From: Methylobacter sp. S3L5C
Lineage (GTDB): Bacteria > Pseudomonadota > Gammaproteobacteria > Methylococcales > Methylomonadaceae
Direction of reading: 5' to 3'
Assembly (NCBI RefSeq): GCF_022788635.1
Contig: NZ_CP076024.1
Location: forward strand, 806,001-870,000
Length of the DNA: 64,000 nucleotides
Shown here in pieces: positions 55,133-64,000 of this stretch. Within the stretch, counting starts at the first letter, position 1; every line of letters begins with the position of its first letter. The translations under genes were made by a program, and so were the position numbers. The notes beneath the pieces are model-generated. The model saw only the letters and a program-made list of their open reading frames with translations, made no database searches and was not told where the DNA came from.

Positions 55133-56398
55133 GTGGGCAACGTAGTAATGACTCCTAACTTAAAATACTTACATCCTTACCCGTTTGAAAAGCTGGCTCA
55201 ACTTAAATATGGTATTGTGCCACCGGCAAACAAGCATCCTATTGTTCTATCCATAGGAGAACCAACTCATACCACTCCGCATTTTATTGCCGAGGCGCTA
55301 TTAATCCATTTACATGGATTATCCAACTATCCAACGACAAAAGGCATCCCTGAGCTAAGGCAGGCTATTGCTGACTGGATTACGAGGCGCTTCCAGATTC
55401 CTGAAGAATTTATTAACCCTGAAACGCAAATTTTGCCGGTCAGCGGCACCCGCGAAGCCTTGTTTTCTTTCGCCCAATGTGTGATTGATCCAAACACAAG
55501 CCCGGTAGTCATTATGCCCAACCCGTTTTATCAGATTTATGAAGGCGCAGCACTACTAGCAGGGGCAGAACCGTATTTTTTAAACACCCTGGAAGCCACG
55601 AATTATTTACCGGATTTTGATGCCGTACCTGAAGCAATATGGCAACGCTGCCAGTTAATTTATATCTGTTCTCCCGGCAATCCCAGCGGTGCAGTGATCT
55701 CGCAAGCCAGCCATGAAAAACTCCTTAATCTGGCGGAAAAGTATGATTTTGTTATTGCCTCCGATGAATGCTATACCGAACTCTATGACGACGAAAACCA
55801 GCCCCCTGTTGGTTTGCTGCAAACAGCTTATCATATGGGTAACACGACATTTAAACGCTGTGTTGTTTTCCATAGCTTATCCAAGCGCTCCAACGCCCCA
55901 GGCTTAAGGTCCGGCTTTGTTGCGGGTGATGCCGATATTCTGCAACAATATTTTCAATACCGTACCTATCAGGGCTGTGCCATGCCTCTACCCACCCAAC
56001 ATGCCAGTATTAAAGCTTGGCAGGATGAAAGGCACGTTATTGAAAATCGGCGTTTATACCGTGAAAAATTCTCGGCTTTTATCGCCATTCTTGCTGACGT
56101 TTGCAAAATTGAGAGACCACCTGCCGGATTTTATGTCTGGTTGAAAATCCCCCAGCCTTTGGAGTCCACCTTTGACAAAGAGGGATTGAGGGAGATTTCA
56201 GACACCGCTTTTGCCCAACAGCTTTTTGCCCGGGAAAACATCACCGTTCTGCCAGGCAGTTTCTTGTCACGTGAATTTGATGGCATAAATCCGGGGGTCA
56301 ATCATGTCAGAATAGCCTTGGTTGCACCACTGGAGGATTGTATAGAAGCTGCCCATCGAATTAAAAACTTTCTTAACACCTTATATATAACACCATGA
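55133..56398 (+). CDS. dapC: Succinyldiaminopimelate aminotransferase
   Basis: DapC transaminates N-succinyl-2-amino-6-oxopimelate in lysine/DAP synthesis. The 421-residue fold-type I PLP enzyme has [48 protein letters not shown] and the PLP Lys in [15 protein letters not shown]. The first start is GTG at 55133; ATG at 55148 gives 416 residues. The stop overlaps dapD by four bases (ATGA), an operon sign. Confidence 0.92.
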   Translation: MGNVVMTPNLKYLHPYPFEKLAQLKYGIVPPANKHPIVLSIGEPTHTTPHFIAEALLIHLHGLSNYPTTKGIPELRQAIADWITRRFQIPEEFINPETQILPVSGTREALFSFAQCVIDPNTSPVVIMPNPFYQIYEGAALLAGAEPYFLNTLEATNYLPDFDAVPEAIWQRCQLIYICSPGNPSGAVISQASHEKLLNLAEKYDFVIASDECYTELYDDENQPPVGLLQTAYHMGNTTFKRCVVFHSLSKRSNAPGLRSGFVAGDADILQQYFQYRTYQGCAMPLPTQHASIKAWQDERHVIENRRLYREKFSAFIAILADVCKIERPPAGFYVWLKIPQPLESTFDKEGLREISDTAFAQQLFARENITVLPGSFLSREFDGINPGVNHVRIALVAPLEDCIEAAHRIKNFLNTLYITP

Positions 56399-57213
56399 AT
56401 CACCTAAAAAACATTATAGAATCCGCTTTTGAACAACGTAACGATATTACTCCTGCTAACGTTTCAGCTGAAATCCGCAATGCAGTTATCGAAACCATTA
56501 ACCTGCTTGATAAAGGTACTCTAAGGGTCGCCGAAAAAATCGACGGCGAATGGATAACGCATCAATGGTTAAAAAAAGCCGTATTATTATCCTTCAGAAT
56601 TAACGAAAACCGTATGATGGATGGCGGCAACACCCGTTATTACGATAAAGTTGAATGTAAGTATTCAAATTATACCGAGGAAGATTTCGCCAAGGCCGGG
56701 GTACGCGTTGTACCCAACGCCGTTGCCCGTCATGGCTCCTACATAGCGCCCGGCGCAATATTGATGCCGTCTTATATTAACATCGGTGCTTATGTCGATA
56801 GCGGCACGATGGTTGATACTTGGGTAACCGTCGGTTCTTGCGCACAAATTGGTAAAAACGTGCATCTTTCTGGTGGTGTAGGCATTGGTGGCGTATTGGA
56901 ACCGTTACAGGCAGGCCCTACCATTATTGGCGACAACTGCTTTATCGGTGCACGTTCAGAAATTGTTGAAGGCGTTGTCGTTGAAGATGGTTGCGTTATT
57001 TCAATGGGCGTATACATTGGCCAAAGCACCAAAATTTTTAACCGTATGACCGGTGAAGTCAGCTTCGGACGTATTCCTGCAGGATCTGTGGTCGTATCCG
57101 GCAATTTGCCTTCAGCAGACGGTAGCTATAGCTTATATTGTGCAGTTATCATCAAACAGGTTGATGAAAGAACACGTAGCAAAACCGGAATTAATGAGCT
57201 ATTAAGGGATTAA
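56395..57213 (+). CDS. dapD: Tetrahydrodipicolinate N-succinyltransferase
   Basis: DapD adds succinyl from succinyl-CoA to tetrahydrodipicolinate. The 272-residue protein has the left-handed beta-helix hexapeptide run ([35 protein letters not shown]) and the substrate site [17 protein letters not shown]. Length matches E. coli DapD. Translationally coupled to dapC. Confidence 0.97.
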   Translation: MNHLKNIIESAFEQRNDITPANVSAEIRNAVIETINLLDKGTLRVAEKIDGEWITHQWLKKAVLLSFRINENRMMDGGNTRYYDKVECKYSNYTEEDFAKAGVRVVPNAVARHGSYIAPGAILMPSYINIGAYVDSGTMVDTWVTVGSCAQIGKNVHLSGGVGIGGVLEPLQAGPTIIGDNCFIGARSEIVEGVVVEDGCVISMGVYIGQSTKIFNRMTGEVSFGRIPAGSVVVSGNLPSADGSYSLYCAVIIKQVDERTRSKTGINELLRD

Positions 57214-57220
57214 TTATACC

Positions 57221-57249
57221 GGCCGGGTTAACCTTAACTTAATCCGGCC
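57221..57249 (+). terminator. GC-rich hairpin after dapD
   Basis: GGCCGGGTTAA (57221-57231) pairs with TTAATCCGGCC (57239-57249), with one G-U type pair and a 7-base loop. It starts 8 bases after the dapD stop. No T-run, so it is a weak intrinsic terminator or 3' stem. Confidence 0.6.
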
Positions 57250-57361
57250 ACTGCTACTGAATCACCGGGGAGTTATCTACGCTACGCATGAAATACAGGT
57301 AAATTCCTTCATCGCAGCCGGATAACATACCTAAAAACACTACCCAATAAAAAATAAGTTT

Positions 57362-57838
57362 ATGATTAATAATGATGTATTACGCCGGGTTCGCTACGCT
57401 TTGGATCTAAACGACCAAGCCATGATTGATATTTTTGCCTTGGGCGATACCGAGATAAGTCGGGATGATTTACTCAACGTACTTAAAAAAGATAATCAGG
57501 AAGATTATGTCGAACTTGATAATCAACTGATGGATGCTTTTTTAAAAGGTTTAATTATTTATAAAAGAGGGAAATTGGATGAGCAACCCGGGCAAGTGAA
57601 AAAGCCGTCGGTGCCGGTAACCAATAATAGTATTCTCAAAAAACTAAGAATCGCCTTAAACTTTAAAGAAGACGATATGCTTAACACCTGGAAACTGGCT
57701 GATTTTGAAATATCCAAAGGTGAACTCAGTGCTTTTTCCAGACAAAAAGGCCATAAAAATTACCGGGAATGCGGCGACCAAATACTGAGAAATTTTTTAC
57801 AAGGCCTGACTATTCATTTTAGAAATCCAAGCGAATAA
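57362..57838 (+). CDS. YehS-like DUF1456 protein
   Basis: A 158-residue protein made of two DUF1456 repeats: NNDVLRRVRYALDLND at residue 2 and NNSILKKLRIALNFKE at about 86. Each has the DxEIS and LxxFLKGL-type ends. The role is unknown in all known bacteria. A cytoplasmic protein. It lies between dapD and the arsC-like/dapE genes. Confidence 0.88.
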   Translation: MINNDVLRRVRYALDLNDQAMIDIFALGDTEISRDDLLNVLKKDNQEDYVELDNQLMDAFLKGLIIYKRGKLDEQPGQVKKPSVPVTNNSILKKLRIALNFKEDDMLNTWKLADFEISKGELSAFSRQKGHKNYRECGDQILRNFLQGLTIHFRNPSE

Positions 57839-57980
57839 ACTGCCGTTAAACAGCAAAGAGCCTGTAGACTATAAAATGCTATCCGGACAGCCTCTTAGGT
57901 AAAGTAGATAAAAAAGGCCTTGCCAACCAAGCTGATTAACCACTTTTAATTTTTTTCTTAACCTTAACCACACTTATACC

Positions 57981-58223
57981 ATGACTGAAAAAATCTCAAG
58001 TAATGCCATGATTTACGCCACACTGGCCCTTAACAGTGAAGTAGACCTACAACGAGAATATCTGGAATCCGATGATATTCTTGAAGATGACCGCGAAAAC
58101 GAAGAAGAAATTCTGGCCGATCTCGAACAAGCCTTTATGGAATTTGTCGACCTGTATAAAAATCGTTGTAAAACTGACAAAGAATTACCCAGCATTGATG
58201 AGTTATTAAACAGCCAATTATAA
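57981..58223 (+). CDS. Small acidic hypothetical protein
   Basis: An 80-residue, strongly acidic helical protein (ESDDILEDDRENEEEILADL). It starts with MTEKISSNAMIYATLALN and ends SIDELLNSQL. No family recognised. It is 10 bases before the ArsC-like gene, so probably cotranscribed with it and dapE. Confidence 0.6.
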   Translation: MTEKISSNAMIYATLALNSEVDLQREYLESDDILEDDRENEEEILADLEQAFMEFVDLYKNRCKTDKELPSIDELLNSQL

Positions 58224-58233
58224 GCACAAAGCC

Positions 58234-58620
58234 ATGTACACGCTTTACGGCATAAAAAACTGCGACACCGTCAAAAAAGCGCGGCAGTGGCTGGATCAAA
58301 ACGGCATAGCCTATCAGTTCCATGATTTTCGGACTGATGGGCTAACCTCGGTACAGCTCAATAACTTTGCCACGCGCGTAGACTGGAACACCTTACTTAA
58401 TCGCAGCAGTACCAGTTGGCAACTCAGTGCGGAGCAACAAAGCGATTTAACAGCAGAAAAAGCAATCGCATTGATGGTAAACACCCCAACCCTTATTAAA
58501 CGTCCGGTTTTAGATACCGGCGATAAACTGATTATTGGCTTTACTACCAAGGACGGAGGCTATGCTGCACACCTGCCGGAAGCCGGTAAAGTAAAACCCG
58601 ACCATAACCAAACCGAATGA
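58234..58620 (+). CDS. ArsC/Spx-family (YffB-like) protein
   Basis: A 128-residue thioredoxin-fold protein. It starts YTLYGIKNCDTVKKARQWL, with a single catalytic-type Cys, and has TLIKRPVLDTGDKLIIGF. This is the arsenate-reductase-like YffB/Spx group, often next to dapE in proteobacteria and of unclear function. Its stop overlaps the dapE ATG by four bases. Confidence 0.9.
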   Translation: MYTLYGIKNCDTVKKARQWLDQNGIAYQFHDFRTDGLTSVQLNNFATRVDWNTLLNRSSTSWQLSAEQQSDLTAEKAIALMVNTPTLIKRPVLDTGDKLIIGFTTKDGGYAAHLPEAGKVKPDHNQTE

Positions 58621-59750
58621 CTATGAGTGAAACCCTGGAACTTCTTAAAGACCTTGTTAGCAGGGAATCAGTCACGCCTGAAGATGCCGGTTGCCAGGAT
58701 GTTATTGCGGAACGCTTAACCCGACTAAATTTTAAAGAAGAACGTCTGGATTTTAATGATACTAAAAATATCTGGCTTAGACGTGGCGATGTAAAGCCGT
58801 TGTTTACCTTTCTTGGCCATACCGATGTTGTACCGCCGGGGCCTTTAGATGCATGGTTATCACCACCGTTTGTGCCGACTGTTCGTGATGACAAGCTCTA
58901 TGGCCGTGGCACCGCTGATATGAAAGGCGGCATTGCCTGCTTTATTACGGCCGTTGAGCGTTTTATCACCAAACATCCCGACCATAAAGGCTCTATTGCC
59001 GTTATGTTGACCAGTGATGAAGAAGGTATCGCTACCAATGGCGTGGTTAAAGTGGTGGAAATACTGGAACAACGTCATGAAAAAATTGACTGGTGTCTGG
59101 TAGGTGAACCTTCCAGCGATAAAAAGATGGGGGATGTCATTCGTGTCGGTCGACGCGGCTCTTTGTGCGCCAAATTAACCGTTATTGGTGTTCAGGGGCA
59201 TGTCGCCTATCCTGAAATGGCAGACAATCCGATTCATACCTTTGCCCCGGCATTAAAAGAACTAACCGAAGAAATCTGGGATCACGGTAATGTTTTTTTT
59301 CCACCGACCAGCCTGCAAGTTTCAAATATCAATGCCGGAACCGGCGCGGAAAACATTATCCCGGGCTTTGCAGAAGTACAGTTTAACCTGCGTTTTTGCA
59401 CCGAATTAAACGAAGAAACCATTAAGCAACGCACCTGCGCCATTCTTGATAAATACGGCTTTAAATACGAGATAATATGGCGCTTGTCCGGCAATCCTTT
59501 CTTAACTGAAAAAGGCCAATTAATCGATGCTACCCATGCCGCCATTAAATCGGTAACCGGCTTTGATACGCTGGATGATACCGGCGGTGGCACCTCGGAT
59601 GGACGCTTTATTGCACCAACCGGCGCACAAGTAGTTGAATTGGGGCCATTGAATGAAAGCATTCATAAAATCAATGAAAATGTGACCATAGGAGACTTGA
59701 CGATTTTAACCAATATCTACGAGCAAATATTGGTTAATTTACTGGTGTAG
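58617..59750 (+). CDS. dapE: Succinyl-diaminopimelate desuccinylase
   Basis: DapE releases succinate from N-succinyl-LL-2,6-diaminopimelate. The 377-residue dizinc M20 enzyme has FLGHTDVVPPGP, YGRGTADMKGG, LTSDEEGIATNG, the GEPSS ligand region and GPLNESIHKINE at the end. ATG at 58617 overlaps the arsC-like stop; a second ATG lies two codons in. With dapC and dapD it forms most of the succinylase branch. Confidence 0.97.
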   Translation: MTMSETLELLKDLVSRESVTPEDAGCQDVIAERLTRLNFKEERLDFNDTKNIWLRRGDVKPLFTFLGHTDVVPPGPLDAWLSPPFVPTVRDDKLYGRGTADMKGGIACFITAVERFITKHPDHKGSIAVMLTSDEEGIATNGVVKVVEILEQRHEKIDWCLVGEPSSDKKMGDVIRVGRRGSLCAKLTVIGVQGHVAYPEMADNPIHTFAPALKELTEEIWDHGNVFFPPTSLQVSNINAGTGAENIIPGFAEVQFNLRFCTELNEETIKQRTCAILDKYGFKYEIIWRLSGNPFLTEKGQLIDATHAAIKSVTGFDTLDDTGGGTSDGRFIAPTGAQVVELGPLNESIHKINENVTIGDLTILTNIYEQILVNLLV

Positions 59751-59835
59751 CCGACTTTACAAATCACTAACGAAGCTGTGTATTCCGTTCTACCAATACG
59801 GACTCTTGGCTTGCTAAAGAATTAAAACCATTATC

Positions 59836-59878
59836 ATCACGAAGGTGGCGAGGTATATTTATTCATATCCTTCGTGAT
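59836..59878 (+). terminator. ACGAAG-type hairpin after dapE
   Basis: ATCACGAAGG (59836-59845) pairs with CCTTCGTGAT (59869-59878), perfect 10-base arms. An AT-rich tail with a T-run (ATTTTTTGTG) follows at about 59888. Related to hairpins at 6473 and 63946. Confidence 0.65.
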
Positions 59879-59938
59879 AAATAAAATATTTTTTGTGACA
59901 ATAATACTAACATGCTATAACAAGCATCAGACGTAACC

Positions 59939-60057
59939 TGGAATAAGACCGCCAAGCCGTCTGGAGCTTATCGTAGGTCGTAGTAACGTTTGCTGCATTC
60001 ACACGATGTATGCAGGAAACGCTTGTTCTCGCTTACGCTTTAAAAAGCCTTATTCCA
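59939..60057. repeat. Short inverted-repeat-bounded element (about 119 bp)
   Basis: TGGAATAAG (59939-59947) and CTTATTCCA (60049-60057) are inverted 9-base ends enclosing 101 bases of non-coding DNA. It could be a small non-autonomous element or just a chance pair. No target duplication was found. Confidence 0.35.
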
Positions 60058-60082
60058 ACCTATCGGTTTCTGATATTGGTTA

Positions 60083-60185
60083 TATAGATTTTCAGATAAA
60101 TAATTTCCATGCTGACAGATACAATCCCTTGAAGGAATGTTATCTGTGTGGACTTACCGCGATATAAATTGGAAGTTTAATTTCT
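60083..60185. repeat. 103-bp dispersed intergenic repeat, copy 1
   Basis: This copy aligns without gaps to 63812-63914, with about 19 mismatches in 103 (about 82% identity). Its core (60116-60146) is a 31-base dyad, CAGATACAATCCCTT and AAGGAATGTTATCTG around a single base. It lies between dapE and the Slp-like gene. Confidence 0.75.
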
Positions 60186-60338
60186 GAGAGTCTAAATACT
60201 GGAATCAAACTCTTTAAAAAATTCACAAAAATCGATGATTTCGGCTACCTCATAGTTATTCTGAATCGGGAAACATACGATGATAAAAGCCGGAGATCAG
60301 TACCTATAAACAAATAGTTATTTCTATGAGAGGGTATT

Positions 60339-60899
60339 ATGAAACGTTATTTATTATCCATCTATCTGTTGTTATTGAGCGCTTGCTCAAATCTCCCACC
60401 GGCAATTGAGGACCCGCCTTTATTTGATCTTTTGTATAGTCAGGCAACCCAGAAAATTTCCCAGTATAAAGAAGCGCCTGTAAGATGGGGCGGCATTATT
60501 ATTGATGTGGAAAATGAACAAAACTTCAGTCTTGTTCAAGTATTATATTACCCCCTTAACAGCTATGGTCGACCACGACTGGATCAACCCAACAAAGGAC
60601 GTTTTATTTTTAAAAGCGCCGAGTTTCTGGATCCGGCTGTTTATACAAAAGACACAGAGGTTACTGTTGCCGGAACACTTAAAGGCGATATCGAACGTTC
60701 TGTTGGAAAAAAAATACTTCGATTGCCCGTCATTTCAGCTACCACTATCCATCTGTGGCCAGTTTATGTACCCGTTAATTATTATGGTTACGATGGTTAT
60801 GGCGGCTATGGCTATCGTGGTTTTGGCTATGGTTACCCTTATTACGGATACTATGGCTATTACCCCCGTTATTGGGGGGGGTACTATTATCCTTATTGA
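60339..60899 (+). CDS. Slp-family outer-membrane lipoprotein with Tyr/Gly-rich tail
   Basis: A 186-residue lipoprotein (LLLLSAC lipobox) of the Slp/YeaY type, with PVRWGGIIIDVENEQNFSLV and the EVTVAGTLKGDIERSVGKK block. The last about 45 residues are a striking Tyr/Gly-rich run (YGYDGYGGYGYRGFGYGYPY). Slp proteins are linked to starvation and acid stress in E. coli; the tail is not part of the family core. GAGAGGG precedes the start. A good terminator follows. Confidence 0.85.
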   Translation: MKRYLLSIYLLLLSACSNLPPAIEDPPLFDLLYSQATQKISQYKEAPVRWGGIIIDVENEQNFSLVQVLYYPLNSYGRPRLDQPNKGRFIFKSAEFLDPAVYTKDTEVTVAGTLKGDIERSVGKKILRLPVISATTIHLWPVYVPVNYYGYDGYGGYGYRGFGYGYPYYGYYGYYPRYWGGYYYPY

Positions 60900-60961
60900 T
60901 GTAAAAATCAATCCAGCGGCTTGATAGCTGTAAGCTAAAGATGGGAATAACGTTCAGAATG

Positions 60962-61003
60962 CTTTAGCCGTTATTAACTATAACGGCTAAAGAAAGTATT
61001 TTT
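60962..61003 (+). terminator. Terminator of the Slp-like gene
   Basis: CTTTAGCCGTTA (60962-60973) pairs perfectly with TAACGGCTAAAG (60981-60992), followed shortly by ATTTTT. It lies about 63 bases after the stop. Confidence 0.85.
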
Positions 61004-61233
61004 CAGCTTATTAATTATCGATAAAAGGTATAAATACTGCCTGGTTATAGCAATAAATAAGCATACACCGATTAATTTATCAAAAAGATGTTGTTTATTA
61101 AACGATTAAGAACTTAACTAGATCGTTGGCTTCTGGTATATTCGGTTGCTGGCGATTTAATTAACTAAACTGACCGGATGCGTCTCTTCGGCCGGTAACA
61201 ATAAAAAATAAATTTAAGAGTTGGAGAGCGGTT

Positions 61234-61656
61234 ATGTTTGAAGTGTTGTTTATATTAACTACAATTTTTGTTGCTTATGTTGTTTATGAAGTGGTAAATG
61301 AAAAAAAATCAGTACCTAAACCTGAAGCGCCAAAAGTATCTGTAGAACAACCTGTGCCTGAAACCATTGTCGAAAAAATTAAACCGACAAAAATTAAATC
61401 GGCAGCTCTTAAAAAAACCACACCTAAAGCAGCAACTCAAAATATAGTTAAAAAAGGCTTACGCGACCCAAAAACCGGAGAAGTAGCCACTACCTATAAT
61501 AACTATCGTTTCACCAAGCGCTGGATAAAAGATGCCTTGGTTACCGAAGGTTTACTTGAAAAAGTCTATAAAAATAACGAACTGGATCCTGTAATTGAAG
61601 CATTAATAAAAAGTGCCCTGATTAAACTTGAAGCCATCGATAACTATAAGCCTTAG
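61234..61656 (+). CDS. Membrane-anchored hypothetical protein
   Basis: A 140-residue protein: TM helix about residues 3-21 (VLFILTTIFVAYVVYEVV), a Lys/Pro/Thr-rich linker (about 25-80), and a small conserved-looking C-terminal domain (about 87-140, RDPKTGEVATTYNNYRFTKR with WIKDALVTEGLLEKVYKN). Family unknown. The first ORF before sucCD; GAGAGCG lies before the ATG. The gap to sucC is 104 bases. Confidence 0.7.
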   Translation: MFEVLFILTTIFVAYVVYEVVNEKKSVPKPEAPKVSVEQPVPETIVEKIKPTKIKSAALKKTTPKAATQNIVKKGLRDPKTGEVATTYNNYRFTKRWIKDALVTEGLLEKVYKNNELDPVIEALIKSALIKLEAIDNYKP

Positions 61657-61760
61657 GTGATATCCGGGAGGCTGTACGAAAGCTGCCTAGGTAAATCATG
61701 GCGTCGATGTAAAAACTTAAAAAAACTTGCCGGACTTTACCGGTCAATCAGGAGCAACAA

Positions 61761-62927
61761 ATGAATATTCATGAGTATCAGGCCAAACAGTTGTTTCAGA
61801 TTTATGGAATACCTGTACCCGATGGAAAGCAGGCGACAACGCCAGATAATGCCGAACAGATTGCCCGCGAGTTAGGCGGCGATGCTTGGGTTGTTAAGGC
61901 TCAGGTACATGCAGGAGGCAGAGGTAAAGTCGGCGGCGTAAAACTGGCTAAAAATTTGGCTGAAGTCGCCGGATTTAGTCGGGATATGTTGGGCAAACGA
62001 CTGGTTACCATTCAGACCGATAGCGCAGGATTACCTGTCAATTCTCTGTTAATAGAGAAAATGTACCCGATTAAACGTGAATTATATCTGAGTATGCTGA
62101 TTGACAGAGCCAGTGAACGTATCAGTTTTATCGCCTCGGCAGCGGGTGGCATGGATATAGAAACGATTGCCCATGAATCGCCTGAACAAATTACTTCGGT
62201 ACACGTTCATCCTGCCGCAGGCTTAAAAGTCTATCAATGCCGGAAAATTGCCTACACATTGGGTCTTAAAGGATCGCAAATCAAGGCGTTGGAAAAAATA
62301 ATGCAAGGCATGTATAACTTGTTTTTAGCCAAAGATGCCAGTCAAATTGAAATTAACCCGCTAATAGAAACCGAGAGCGGCGATTTATTGGCATTGGACG
62401 CTAAAATTAACTTTGATGATAACGCGGTAGCCATTCATCCTGATATTTTAGCGATGAAAGATCCTGCCCAGGAAGATGACAAAGAAAACCACGCCCAGCA
62501 ATTTGGGCTAAATTATATTACCTTGAAAGGTAATATAGGCTGCATGGTTAATGGTGCAGGACTGGCAATGGCCACTATGGATCTGGTTAAATTAAAAGGT
62601 GGCCAGCCTGCAAATTTTCTTGATGTTGGCGGCGGTACCAATGTTGAAAAAGTCTGTGAAGCATTCAAGTTGATTCTGTCTGATACCAGTGTAAAAGCGG
62701 TACTGGTCAATATTTTTGGTGGCATCGTGCAGTGTGACGTTATCGCAGCGGGTATTTTGGCCGCTATAGAACAGATTGACGTTACCGTACCTGTGGTAGT
62801 GCGTCTGGAAGGTACCAATGTCGAAGAAGGCAGGGCTTTATTGAGTAATACAGGCCATAACATATACGCTGCAAATGATTTGGCACAAGCGGCAGAACAA
62901 GTAGTTGCTTTGGCGGAGATGGCATGA
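61761..62927 (+). CDS. sucC: Succinyl-CoA ligase, beta subunit
   Basis: The 388-residue ATP-grasp subunit of the TCA-cycle succinyl-CoA synthetase. It begins [20 protein letters not shown] and has [47 protein letters not shown] and [14 protein letters not shown]. Malate thiokinase (mtkA) is a close paralogue; no serine-cycle genes are nearby, so sucC is preferred. AGGAGCA precedes the ATG. Its stop overlaps sucD by four bases. Confidence 0.93.
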   Translation: MNIHEYQAKQLFQIYGIPVPDGKQATTPDNAEQIARELGGDAWVVKAQVHAGGRGKVGGVKLAKNLAEVAGFSRDMLGKRLVTIQTDSAGLPVNSLLIEKMYPIKRELYLSMLIDRASERISFIASAAGGMDIETIAHESPEQITSVHVHPAAGLKVYQCRKIAYTLGLKGSQIKALEKIMQGMYNLFLAKDASQIEINPLIETESGDLLALDAKINFDDNAVAIHPDILAMKDPAQEDDKENHAQQFGLNYITLKGNIGCMVNGAGLAMATMDLVKLKGGQPANFLDVGGGTNVEKVCEAFKLILSDTSVKAVLVNIFGGIVQCDVIAAGILAAIEQIDVTVPVVVRLEGTNVEEGRALLSNTGHNIYAANDLAQAAEQVVALAEMA

Positions 62928-63790
62928 GCATTTTAATAAATAAAGACACTAAAGTTATTTGCCAAGGCTTTACCGGTAAACAAGGCACGTTTCATTCCCA
63001 ACAAACCCTGGACTACGGCACCCAATTAGTGGGAGGCGTTACTCCTGAACGTGGTGGCGATATCCACTTGGGATTACCAGTTTTTAATACCGTTCAAGAT
63101 GCCGTTAACAGCACCGGCGCTTCCGCCAGCGTAATTTATGTACCGCCTTTTTACGCAGCGGATGCCATTCTGGAAGCCGTAGATGCTGGTATCAAACTCA
63201 TCGTTTGTATTACCGAAGGCATTCCCATTTTACAAATGTTGCGGGTCAAAGCGGCAATGGCCAATACGGGAGCCTTATTAATCGGCCCCAACTGTCCGGG
63301 GATTATCACCCCTGGCGAATGTAAAATTGGCATTATGCCGGGTAAAATTCACTTACCCGGGTCTATCGGTATAGTGTCACGCTCAGGTACCTTAACCTAT
63401 GAATCAGTTCATCAAACGACTCAGCAAGGTCTTGGACAAAGTACCTGTGTAGGTATCGGCGGTGATCCAATTCATGGTATGAACTTTGTCGATGTACTCA
63501 GTCGTTTTCAGGCGGATGACCAAACCAAAGGTATCATCATGGTTGGTGAAATAGGTGGCAGCGAAGAAGAAGATGCCGCTGAATACATTAGATCTTACGT
63601 GACTAAACCCGTTGTTGCCTATATCGCGGGACAAACCGCCCCTGCCGGAAAACGCATGGGCCATGCAGGTGCCATTGTAACTGGCGGAAAAGGCACTGCG
63701 ACAGGAAAAATTGCTGCATTAAAAGCGGCCGGGATTGAAGTTTGTTTATCACCAACTGATCTTGGCGTAGCCATGAAAGGTTGCTTGTAA
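62924..63790 (+). CDS. sucD: Succinyl-CoA ligase, alpha subunit
   Basis: The 288-residue subunit that carries the phosphohistidine: the CoA-binding N-terminus [20 protein letters not shown] and the active His in [31 protein letters not shown] and [11 protein letters not shown] are the family's CoA/phosphate motifs. Overlaps sucC by four bases (ATGA), so translated together. The oxoglutarate dehydrogenase genes that often precede sucCD are not here. Confidence 0.95.
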   Translation: MSILINKDTKVICQGFTGKQGTFHSQQTLDYGTQLVGGVTPERGGDIHLGLPVFNTVQDAVNSTGASASVIYVPPFYAADAILEAVDAGIKLIVCITEGIPILQMLRVKAAMANTGALLIGPNCPGIITPGECKIGIMPGKIHLPGSIGIVSRSGTLTYESVHQTTQQGLGQSTCVGIGGDPIHGMNFVDVLSRFQADDQTKGIIMVGEIGGSEEEDAAEYIRSYVTKPVVAYIAGQTAPAGKRMGHAGAIVTGGKGTATGKIAALKAAGIEVCLSPTDLGVAMKGCL

Positions 63791-63811
63791 AAAAACCATA
63801 ACCGCTAAATC

Positions 63812-63914
63812 TATAGATTCTCAAATAAATAATTTCGATACTATCAGATACCATCCCTTCAAGGGATGTTATCTGTATGAGCTTAAAGCGACGTTTATTG
63901 GAAATTTAATTTCT
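63812..63914. repeat. 103-bp dispersed intergenic repeat, copy 2
   Basis: Ungapped match to 60083-60185. The dyad core is at 63845-63875: CAGATACCATCCCTT and AAGGGATGTTATCTG around a central C. It lies just after sucD. Confidence 0.75.
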
Positions 63915-63945
63915 TAAAATTCATACAATAATTTTAAAGAGTATC

Positions 63946-63978
63946 AACACGAAGAAATAAACTTCGTATCTTCGTGTT
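63946..63978 (+). terminator. ACGAAG-type hairpin after sucD
   Basis: AACACGAAG (63946-63954) pairs with CTTCGTGTT (63970-63978), with TT following. It is the third hairpin of this kind and may end sucCD transcription. Confidence 0.55.
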
Positions 63979-64000
63979 TTTGATCCGATCATGGCTTTCC

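Noticed and set aside
59939-60057. Complete insertion element between dapE and slp
   Set aside because: Only 9-base inverted ends and no transposase or target duplication; kept only as a low-confidence repeat.
61761-63790. sucCD as malate thiokinase (mtkAB)
   Set aside because: No serine-cycle genes alongside and motifs cannot separate the two by eye; sucCD is the simpler call.
1-64000. tRNA, rRNA, CRISPR arrays, riboswitches
   Set aside because: No cloverleaf, rRNA motif, regularly spaced repeats or classic riboswitch leader found by eye, notably none before ribA, thiSG or the dap genes.

Overview
The window reads as a chromosomal segment of a Gammaproteobacterium with a moderately AT-rich genome. 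The order gshB - tonB-like - yqgE - ruvX - pyrR - pyrB - pyrC' (non-catalytic) matches the Pseudomonas arrangement, and thiSG-trmB and dapC/dapD/arsC-like/dapE also fit this class. A VPxPx-CTERM surface protein, paired TIGR04282/TIGR04283 glycosyltransferases, an octaheme-TPR cytochrome and an SbmA/YddA-like ABC protein would fit a Methylococcales methanotroph. No methane or methanol oxidation gene is present, so the order-level guess is only an inference.

Layout. 0-9 kb: a PAS-rich CHASE3 histidine kinase, an M20 amidohydrolase, ribA, a SAM methyltransferase, coaBC (apparently started by ATT) and an asparaginase. 9-16 kb: rpmB-rpmG with promoter and terminator, divergent from the gshB-to-pyrC' run. 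16-24 kb: a very large PAS/GAF/GGDEF/EAL protein whose C-terminus is an IS3-type OrfA remnant, an 860-base region without an intact gene, psd, queF, a NarL-type regulator that lacks its phosphoacceptor aspartate, and a lipoprotein. 24-29.5 kb: a minus-strand set of a SWIM-SNF2 helicase, two small glycosyltransferases and a sterol-desaturase-like hydroxylase. 30-34 kb: a stand-alone 69-residue membrane protein, folA and the coupled operon aroG - thiS/thiG fusion - trmB.

34-47 kb is the accessory-looking part, all on the minus strand: an eight-heme TPR cytochrome, a small exported protein, a lipase-like lipoprotein, a DUF3313-like lipoprotein, a membrane protein, an exported 2H-phosphoesterase-like lipoprotein, a sulfatase, a Tat-exported beta-carbonic anhydrase, a GH5-like enzyme followed by a 37-codon ORF, and an ABC protein whose nucleotide-binding motifs are all degraded. 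47-52 kb resembles a phosphate-scavenging group (GDPD, alkaline phosphatase, CTERM surface protein, lipoprotein). 52-64 kb holds an SDR, a thioredoxin-like protein, an M48 protease, lysine/diaminopimelate genes (dapC, dapD, dapE), an Slp-like lipoprotein and sucCD.

No rRNA, tRNA, CRISPR array or complete mobile element was seen. Several small dispersed hairpin repeats occur between genes. The most interesting theme is a set of proteins that keep a family fold but have lost its signature chemistry (pseudo-ABC ATPase, pseudo-receiver, pseudo-dihydroorotase), together with a c-di-GMP enzyme fused in frame to a transposase DNA-binding domain. I did not find a clearly new multi-gene system.
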